In this document: positions 1 through 6,704 of the stretch, piece after piece
Position numbering within the stretch: position 1 is the first letter of the stretch
Layout: each line of letters starts with the position of its first letter
Assembly: GCA_023252065.1 (NCBI GenBank)
Contig: JAHEXO010000110.1
Location: 1 to 6,704 of the forward strand
DNA length: 6,704 nt
Origin: Nocardioides sp.
GTDB taxonomy: Bacteria > Actinomycetota > Actinomycetes > Propionibacteriales > Nocardioidaceae
Reading direction: 5' to 3'
Program-made: the position numbers and the translations under genes
Notes under the pieces: model-generated
The model's input: the letters and a program-made list of their open reading frames with translations, nothing else
Told to the model about the DNA's origin: nothing
The model's database searches: none

Positions 1-2817
<2,817 letters not shown>

Positions 2818-2821
2818 CTGG

Positions 2822-2827
2822 TCTCCC
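2822..2827 (-). promoter_or_regulatory. Ribosome binding site of gltB
   Basis: On the minus strand GGGAGA lies 4 nt before the ATG at 2817. It is the clearest Shine-Dalgarno-like sequence in the window and fixes the gltB start, which also places the catalytic Cys at residue 23. Confidence 0.65.
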
Positions 2828-2835
2828 GTCGTCGG

Positions 2836-2854
2836 CGCCCCTCCGAGCGGGGCG
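2836..2854 (-). other. Small hairpin in gltB leader
   Basis: A perfect 6-bp inverted repeat (CGCCCC / GGGGCG) with a 7-nt loop lies 8 nt upstream of the gltB ribosome binding site. In RNA this would be an all-GC stem, with no U-tract after it, so it is not an intrinsic terminator. It could influence ribosome access, or it may be chance in GC-rich DNA. It matches no riboswitch class that I recognise. Confidence 0.3.
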
Positions 2855-2907
2855 GTCAGGCGGATCGGGCGAAGCGTGCAGGGGACGGCGTTGGCCCAAG
2901 CGCGCTC

Positions 2908-2913
2908 AGGCTA
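2908..2913 (-). promoter_or_regulatory. Candidate -10 element for gltB
   Basis: On the minus strand TAGCCT fits the actinobacterial housekeeping pattern TAnnnT. It would place transcription start near 2901 and give a leader of about 84 nt. No good -35 hexamer is seen 16-18 nt upstream (AGGGGA at 17 nt). This is a motif match only. Confidence 0.3.
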
Positions 2914-2972
2914 GCAAGAGCACGTCCCGCTCCCCTCGCCCTTCTTGCCCTGCGGACAGGGGGTTGTGGGAA

Positions 2973-2988
2973 TCACCGGCTCACCGGC
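2973..2988 (+). repeat. Tandem direct repeat TCACCGGC x2
   Basis: Two exact 8-bp copies of TCACCGGC lie head to tail with no spacer, in the intergenic region between the divergent gltB and cyclase genes. They sit 6 bp before the large inverted repeat. They could be half of a regulatory site or a simple duplication. No known operator is recognised. Confidence 0.35.
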
Positions 2989-2994
2989 GAATCC

Positions 2995-3029
2995 GTCACT
3001 TCTCGGCCAGGGCAACGGGGAGAAGTGAC
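2995..3029. repeat. Perfect 10-bp inverted repeat between gltB and the cyclase gene
   Basis: The left arm GTCACTTCTC (2995-3004) and right arm GAGAAGTGAC (3020-3029) are exact reverse complements separated by 15 nt. The arms are less GC-rich than the surroundings. The repeat ends 65 nt before the cyclase ATG and lies about 95-130 nt upstream of the predicted gltB transcription start. No U-rich tail follows on either strand, so an operator, or a hairpin in a longer leader, fits better than a terminator. The binding factor is unknown. Confidence 0.6.
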
Positions 3030-3081
3030 AGTAGTGCCTCCTCCGTGTGATGGCCGGGACGGGTGGGACGAGGGTCAGCGG

Positions 3082-3087
3082 CATACT
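3082..3087 (+). promoter_or_regulatory. Candidate -10 element giving a leaderless cyclase mRNA
   Basis: CATACT resembles a -10 hexamer (TATACT-like, one change from TAnnnT). It lies 7 nt before the ATG at 3095, so transcription would start at or beside the start codon and give a leaderless message, which is common in actinobacteria. The -35 region is weak (ACGGGT at 17 nt). The absence of a convincing ribosome binding site before 3095 agrees with this. Motif-based only. Confidence 0.35.
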
Positions 3088-3094
3088 GGGGCCC

Positions 3095-3943
3095 ATGTCG
3101 GGGCTGCCCAGTGGAACTGTCACGTTCGTGTTCAGCGACATCGAAGGATCGACGGCCCTGCTCAAGGCCCTGGGCGACGGCTACGGCGAGGTGCTGGACA
3201 CCCATCGAAGGCTGATGCGGACCAGCTTCCACGACCTGGGAGGCGTCGAGATCGACACCCAGGGCGACGCCTTCTTCTTCGCGTTCCCGCGTGCGCGCGA
3301 CGCCGTGGCCGCGGCCGTCGAGGCGCAGCGCCTCCACGCGGTCGAGGAATGGCCCGACGATCGACCGGTGCGGGTGCGGATGGGCCTGCACACCGGCGAG
3401 CCCGCCGTCGGGAGCGAGGGCTACCTCGGCATCGACGTGGTCCGCGCCGCCCGGCTCTGCACCGTCGGGCGAGGCGGTCAGGTCCTCCTCTCGGAGACGA
3501 CGCGGGCTCTGGTCGGGGGCACGCTCCCCGACGGGGTCTCGGTGCACCCCTTGGGTGAGCGCCATCTGAAGGACATCGACGAGCCCGAGCGGGTCTTCGA
3601 GCTGGACATCGACGGCGCCTGGAGTCCGGACGCTGCTGCTCCGGACGAGACGGCAGCCGCGACGCCGGTGGCGCCGGACGTCCCACCGGTGCCGGCCGGC
3701 GCGCCTTCGGTCCCTCCGGCGCCATGGCCTCCCGACGAGGGGAGACGCCCGCGCGCGGCCGACTTCGGCACCCGGCTCGCCGACCGGATCCAGGAGCACG
3801 TACGCCGTGTGCTGGAGGACCCGCTGGACCGCATGTCCTCCGAGGTCGACAGCCTCGCCGACCGTGCCGCCGAGAGTCCGGGGACGATCACCGAGAAGCT
3901 CGACAAGAAGCCCCGCAACCAGCGGCTGACCGGCTGGCTGTAA
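3095..3943 (+). CDS. Class III adenylate/guanylate cyclase-like protein, non-canonical active site
   Basis: The protein has 282 residues and is predicted soluble, with no signal peptide or membrane segment. An N-terminal class III cyclase homology domain (about 6-172) opens with GTVTFVFSDIEGST and contains TQGDAFF, RVRMGLHTGE, VVRAARL and HPLGERHLKDI. The two metal-binding aspartates are present (Asp15, Asp58), as is the transition-state Arg120. By motif alignment the substrate-specifying Lys is Asp54, the partner Asp is replaced near Ser107/Glu108, and the transition-state Asn is Val116. cAMP synthesis is therefore uncertain. A Pro/Ala-rich linker (about 178-213) leads to a charged, probably helical tail (about 222-282). 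I chose the ATG at 3095 because relatives usually begin a few residues before GTVTF; a GTG at 3047 would add 16 residues. The gene lies alone on the plus strand. The family is clear, the activity is not. Confidence 0.88.
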   Translation: MSGLPSGTVTFVFSDIEGSTALLKALGDGYGEVLDTHRRLMRTSFHDLGGVEIDTQGDAFFFAFPRARDAVAAAVEAQRLHAVEEWPDDRPVRVRMGLHTGEPAVGSEGYLGIDVVRAARLCTVGRGGQVLLSETTRALVGGTLPDGVSVHPLGERHLKDIDEPERVFELDIDGAWSPDAAAPDETAAATPVAPDVPPVPAGAPSVPPAPWPPDEGRRPRAADFGTRLADRIQEHVRRVLEDPLDRMSSEVDSLADRAAESPGTITEKLDKKPRNQRLTGWL

Positions 3944-3947
3944 CGGG

Positions 3948-4985
3948 TCAGTCCGCGCGGTCCTGCCCGTCGTCGACCCCGTCGGACGATCCGGTCGCAA
4001 CGACGGCGCCGTCGTCCTCGGTCTCACCGGTCTCCTCGGAGTCGCCCGCCTTCTCGGTCGCGCCGGCCTCCGCAGGAGAACCCGGGCCCTCGGTCGCGCC
4101 CGAGTCCTCGCTCGCGCCCGACTCCGCGGCGGCGGCCCGGTCGCGGGCCAGGCGGGCCTCGGTGTAGACGACGGTCTCGCGGCCCGGGTGCTTGCGCCCC
4201 ACGACCACGAAGTAGATCGCCGCGAGGACGAACAGGACGATCGAGGTCCACACGTTGAGGCGGAGGCCGAACACGTGCTGGTACTCCACGTTGTCGATCC
4301 GGAGCATCTCGATCCAGCCGCGGCCCGCCGTGTAGGCCATCACGTAGAGCGCCATCACCCGGCCGTGACCTAGCTTGAAGCGGCGGTCGGCCCAGATCAC
4401 GAAGGCGAACGCGCCGAGGTCCCAGATGCACTCGTAGAGGAACGTCGGCTGGAAGGTGGCGTACTGCTCGTAGCCGGGTGGCCGGTTCTGCGGGTCGATC
4501 TGCAGCGCCCACGGCGCGGTGCTCGGCCGCCCGAACAGCTCCTGGTTGAACCAGTTGCCCCAGCGACCCATCGCCTGGGCGACCAGGAGCCCGGGTGCCA
4601 TGGCGTCGATCACGGGAGGCACCCGGATGCCCTTGCGCTTGGCGCCGATCCACACGCCGACACCGCCGAGTGCGATAGCACCCCAGATGCCCAGCCCGCC
4701 GCGCCAGACGTAGAGCGCGGTGACGGGGTTGTTGCCGTTGCCGAAGTAGAGGTCGTGATCGGTGATCACGTGGTAGAGCCGGCCGCCGACCACACCGAAG
4801 GGCACCGCCCACAGGGCCAGGTCGGAGACCTCGCCGCGGAGCCCGCCACGTGCCTCCCAGCGCCGCTCACCGATCCAGATGGCGGCCAGGATGCCGGCGA
4901 TGATGCAGAGAGCGTAGCCCCGGATCGGCACGGCGCCGAGATACCAGACGCCTTCGGCAGGACTGGGGATGAACTGGGTGGTCAC
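3948..4985 (-). CDS. lgt: Phosphatidylglycerol:prolipoprotein diacylglyceryl transferase
   Basis: Lgt is an integral membrane enzyme that moves diacylglycerol from phosphatidylglycerol to the lipobox cysteine of prolipoproteins, the first step of lipoprotein maturation. The 345-residue product shows the family signature GRWGNWFNQELFG (140-152), with the essential Arg at 141. RGYALC (22-27) holds the Tyr matching E. coli Tyr26, RLYH ends in His72, and GRGWIEMLR (221-229) lies in the C-terminal Arg region. Hydrophobic segments fit roughly 20-40, 55-72, 95-115, 125-142, 180-200, 207-225 and 243-263. Beyond about 280 there is a tail of some 60 residues rich in Glu, Asp, Gly, Ala, Ser and Thr, absent from E. 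coli Lgt (291 residues) but usual in actinobacteria. The start is GTG at 4985. The only purine-rich site, GAGGA, is 12 nt upstream and overlaps the stop codon of the preceding gene, which suggests translational coupling. Confidence 0.96.
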   Translation of the reverse strand: MTTQFIPSPAEGVWYLGAVPIRGYALCIIAGILAAIWIGERRWEARGGLRGEVSDLALWAVPFGVVGGRLYHVITDHDLYFGNGNNPVTALYVWRGGLGIWGAIALGGVGVWIGAKRKGIRVPPVIDAMAPGLLVAQAMGRWGNWFNQELFGRPSTAPWALQIDPQNRPPGYEQYATFQPTFLYECIWDLGAFAFVIWADRRFKLGHGRVMALYVMAYTAGRGWIEMLRIDNVEYQHVFGLRLNVWTSIVLFVLAAIYFVVVGRKHPGRETVVYTEARLARDRAAAAESGASEDSGATEGPGSPAEAGATEKAGDSEETGETEDDGAVVATGSSDGVDDGQDRAD

Positions 4986-5000
4986 AGGTCTTCGCGATCC

Positions 5001-5600
5001 TCAGGAGAGCAGCTGGTGGATGTCGTGGGCGAACTCGGGAGCGGTGGTGCCGAGCGTCCAGACGACGGGGACGGTGTTCTTGCCGTCGACGGCCAGCACC
5101 TGGGTGCCGTGCGTGACGTCGTACCCGCCACTGGGCAGCCGCTTGCCCTTCAGCACCGGTACGCCGACGTCGGTGGCCACCTGGGTGATCGCGGGCAGCG
5201 GACCGGTCAGGCCGACGAACGAGGAGTCGAACCGGTCGAGCCAGTGGCGGATGACCGGGCCGGTGTCGCGCGCCGGGTCGGTGGTGACGAAGACGACCTG
5301 CACCCGCGCGCGATCGGCGGCGTCGAGCTGGAGCATGGCCGACGCCAGCGTGGCCATCGTGGTCGGGCACTCGTCGGGGCAGTGGGTGTAGCCGAAGAAG
5401 ACCAGCGTCATCCGCCGGTGGGTGCTGTCGGCCAGCGAGAACGGCCGGCCCCCGGTGTCGACCAGCGAGGTGGACGGCACGTGGTAGGGCCGCGGCAGCA
5501 CGGAGCCCGAGAACGAGCTGGCCGAGCTCTTCGAGCAACCGGTCAGGACGAGCGCGACCAGCGCAAGGAGGGCGACGGGCAGGGAGGCCCGGCTACGCAC
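5001..5600 (-). CDS. Sco1/SenC/PrrC-family copper-binding lipoprotein
   Basis: Sco proteins are membrane-anchored thioredoxin-fold proteins that bind copper and help assemble the CuA site of cytochrome c oxidase or act in thiol redox. From the GTG at 5600 the product has 199 residues. It has a lipoprotein signal peptide with Arg-rich start, hydrophobic core and lipobox LTGC (Cys22). The thioredoxin fold contains FFGYTHCPDECP with the CxxxC pair Cys74/Cys78, the motif VTTDPARDT (105-113) and the third copper ligand His164 in VTHGTQ. All three Sco metal ligands are therefore present. An alternative GTG at 5609 adds three residues; I prefer 5600 because AGGG lies 8 nt upstream and the overlap with trpA is then 8 nt (GTGCGTAG). 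The gene is followed after 15 nt by lgt, whose enzyme should lipidate this protein. No oxidase genes are in the window. Confidence 0.9.
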   Translation of the reverse strand: MRSRASLPVALLALVALVLTGCSKSSASSFSGSVLPRPYHVPSTSLVDTGGRPFSLADSTHRRMTLVFFGYTHCPDECPTTMATLASAMLQLDAADRARVQVVFVTTDPARDTGPVIRHWLDRFDSSFVGLTGPLPAITQVATDVGVPVLKGKRLPSGGYDVTHGTQVLAVDGKNTVPVVWTLGTTAPEFAHDIHQLLS

Positions 5601-6387
5601 GGCGTACACCCTGCGCGAGGTCCTCGGTGAGCGCGACCAGCGCCTTCAACGCCTCATGCCGGTCGTCGTGGTCGAGCAGGCAGCGCACGAAGGCCGAGCC
5701 CACGATCACCCCATCGGCGTACGACGCCAGCTCGGCGGCCTGAGCCCCGTTGCTCACCCCGAGCCCGACGCCGACCGGCAGGTCGGTGGTGCGCCGGGTG
5801 CGCTCGACGAGCGGTGCGGCAAGGTCGCTCGTCGTCGCGCGGGCCCCGGTCACGCCCATCACAGCCGCGGCGTAGACGAAGCCGCGGCACGCGGCCGTGG
5901 TCAGCGCGAGGCGTTCGTCGGTCGACGAGGGGGCGACCAGGAAGATCTTGTCGAGGTCATGGGCATCGGCCGCCGCGATCCACGCTCCCCCGCTGTCGGG
6001 GGTGAGATCGGGCGTGATCAGCCCGGACCCGCCGGCACTCGCGAGGTCGGCGGCGAAGCGCTCGACGCCGTACCGCTCGACGGGGTTCCAGTAGGTCATC
6101 ACGACTGTGGGGGTGCCGGTGGCGGCGACCGCTTCGACGGTGTGCAGCACGTCGCGGGTGCGCACCCCGCCCCTCAGCGCGCGCTGCGCGGCGGCCTGGA
6201 TGGTGGGGCCGTCCATCACCGGGTCGCTGTAGGGCAGGCCCACCTCGATCACGTCGCAGCCGGCGTCGACCATGGCGAGCAACGCCTCGATCCCGCCGTC
6301 GACGTCGGGGAAGCCGGCCGGGAGGTAGCCGACAAGGGCGGCACGCTCGTCGGCGCGCGCCTTCTCGAACGCGGGCGCGACCGTCAT
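5593..6387 (-). CDS. trpA: Tryptophan synthase alpha subunit
   Basis: The alpha subunit cleaves indole-3-glycerol phosphate to glyceraldehyde-3-phosphate and indole, which is channelled to the beta subunit in the cytoplasmic alpha2beta2 complex. The 264-residue product has normal family length and a TIM-barrel pattern. The signature [16 protein letters not shown] carries the catalytic Glu48 and Asp59 (E. coli Glu49 and Asp60). The loop-6 region reads [15 protein letters not shown], and the phosphate-binding turns include GLGVSNG and [10 protein letters not shown] near the C-terminus. In the loop-6 region an Ala stands where E. coli and many relatives have Ser (SxxGVTG), a mild change. The ATG overlaps the trpB stop as ATGA, and no clear Shine-Dalgarno sequence precedes it, so translation probably depends on coupling to trpB. 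The TAG stop overlaps the start of the Sco-like gene. Confidence 0.97.
   Translation of the reverse strand: MTVAPAFEKARADERAALVGYLPAGFPDVDGGIEALLAMVDAGCDVIEVGLPYSDPVMDGPTIQAAAQRALRGGVRTRDVLHTVEAVAATGTPTVVMTYWNPVERYGVERFAADLASAGGSGLITPDLTPDSGGAWIAAADAHDLDKIFLVAPSSTDERLALTTAACRGFVYAAAVMGVTGARATTSDLAAPLVERTRRTTDLPVGVGLGVSNGAQAAELASYADGVIVGSAFVRCLLDHDDRHEALKALVALTEDLAQGVRRA
6384..6387 (-). other. ATGA stop/start overlap, trpB to trpA
   Basis: The trpA ATG (6387-6385) and the trpB TGA (6386-6384) share two bases. Upstream of the ATG the minus-strand sequence shows no good match to the anti-Shine-Dalgarno consensus, so termination-reinitiation is the likely way trpA is translated, which would suit a 1:1 complex. 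Confidence 0.75.
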
Positions 6388-6704
6388 GTCACCGGCTCGG
6401 CAGCGCCGTCGGGGCCGCCCTCGGCCTCACCGAGGTGGAACCACTCGATGGCGGTGCCCATGTCCTTGTCACCGCGCCCGGAGAGGTTGATCAGCATGAT
6501 GTCGTCCGGCCCGTAGCCCTTCGCCACCTGGAGGGCACCGGCGATGGCGTGCGCCGACTCGATGGCGGGGATGATCCCCTCGGTCCGGCTGAGCAGGGCC
6601 ATCGCGTCCATGGCCTCGGCGTCGGTCACCGGGCTGTACGACGCCCTGCCGGACGCCGCGAGGTAGGCGTGCTGGGGCCCAACGCCGGGGTAGTCGAGGC
6701 CGGC
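6384..6704 (-). CDS. trpB: Tryptophan synthase beta chain, C-terminal part only
   Basis: The beta chain is the pyridoxal-phosphate enzyme that condenses indole with serine to give tryptophan. Only the last 106 residues lie in the window; about three quarters of the protein, including the PLP lysine, is beyond base 6704. The fragment begins [15 protein letters not shown], close to the Salmonella protein, and continues with [13 protein letters not shown], whose second Glu (fragment residue 49) matches Salmonella Glu350. It then has [11 protein letters not shown], whose Ser75 corresponds to Salmonella Ser377, contacting the PLP ring nitrogen. A short acidic tail of about 20 residues ends the chain. 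Truncation is only by the window edge. The stop TGA shares bases with the trpA ATG. Confidence 0.96.
   Translation of the reverse strand, partial: AGLDYPGVGPQHAYLAASGRASYSPVTDAEAMDAMALLSRTEGIIPAIESAHAIAGALQVAKGYGPDDIMLINLSGRGDKDMGTAIEWFHLGEAEGGPDGAAEPVT

Noticed and set aside
2948..2961. CCCTG-CGGA-CAGGG hairpin as a terminator
   Set aside because: The stem is only 5 bp, no T-tract follows on either strand, and no gene ends here.
3037..3044. GGAGGAGG on the minus strand, a perfect Shine-Dalgarno-like sequence
   Set aside because: No ATG, GTG or TTG start lies at a suitable distance downstream on that strand, so it does not serve a gene.
3046..3050. TGTGA as a cAMP-receptor-protein site near the cyclase gene
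   Set aside because: Only one half-site is present; the expected TCACA is absent after 6 nt.
3047..3094. GTG at 3047 as the start of the cyclase gene
   Set aside because: The extra 16 residues are Gly/Thr-rich and not typical of the family, there is no ribosome binding site, and the usual start position relative to GTVTF fits 3095.
2911..3165. 84-codon minus-strand frame upstream of gltB
   Set aside because: It overlaps the conserved start of the cyclase gene on the other strand, has no family resemblance, and is broken into by the inverted repeat and the proposed gltB promoter.
3927..3950. TGACC/GGTCA repeat across the convergent stops as a shared terminator
   Set aside because: Five base pairs with a 14-nt loop and no T-tract is too weak to call.
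4754..4770. Perfect 7-bp palindrome CGTGATC-GGT-GATCACG inside lgt
   Set aside because: It encodes conserved-looking Lgt residues HVITDH and is explained by the codons. There is no sign that it works as a site.
4755..5630. 291-codon plus-strand open frame
   Set aside because: It is antisense to lgt, the Sco-like gene and the end of trpA, all of which have strong family motifs. No domain is visible in it.

Overview
This is a high-GC window with strong G/C preference at third codon positions. The proteins look like those of an actinobacterium, and the gene order and protein style suggest Nocardioides or a relative in Propionibacteriales. That placement is inferred from the sequence alone; no search was run.

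Layout. Minus strand, right to left: the 3' end of trpB (6704-6384), complete trpA (6387-5593), a Sco1/SenC-type copper lipoprotein gene (5600-5001) and lgt (4985-3948). These four are packed with overlaps or a 15-nt gap and look like one transcription unit whose promoter lies outside the window. Next is a plus-strand gene for a soluble class III nucleotide cyclase-like protein (3095-3943). It converges on lgt, with only 4 nt between the two stop codons. A 277-bp intergenic region (2818-3094) follows, holding divergent start regions and a perfect 10-bp inverted repeat. Leftward from 2817 runs gltB, the large subunit of glutamate synthase, whose 3' end lies beyond base 1. About 939 of its roughly 1500 codons are present.

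How the genes relate. TrpA and TrpB make tryptophan. GltB moves the glutamine amide nitrogen onto 2-oxoglutarate, probably with GltD encoded outside the window. Lgt attaches diacylglycerol to the lipobox cysteine of lipoproteins, and the Sco-like protein encoded just upstream carries exactly such a lipobox, so enzyme and a likely substrate are adjacent. The cyclase-like gene is the accessory element in a housekeeping neighbourhood.

I see no RNA gene, mobile element, CRISPR array or clear sign of recent transfer, and no strong case for a new multi-gene system. The points most worth a second look are the cyclase-like protein, whose substrate-specifying and transition-state residues are mostly replaced, and the inverted repeat upstream of it.
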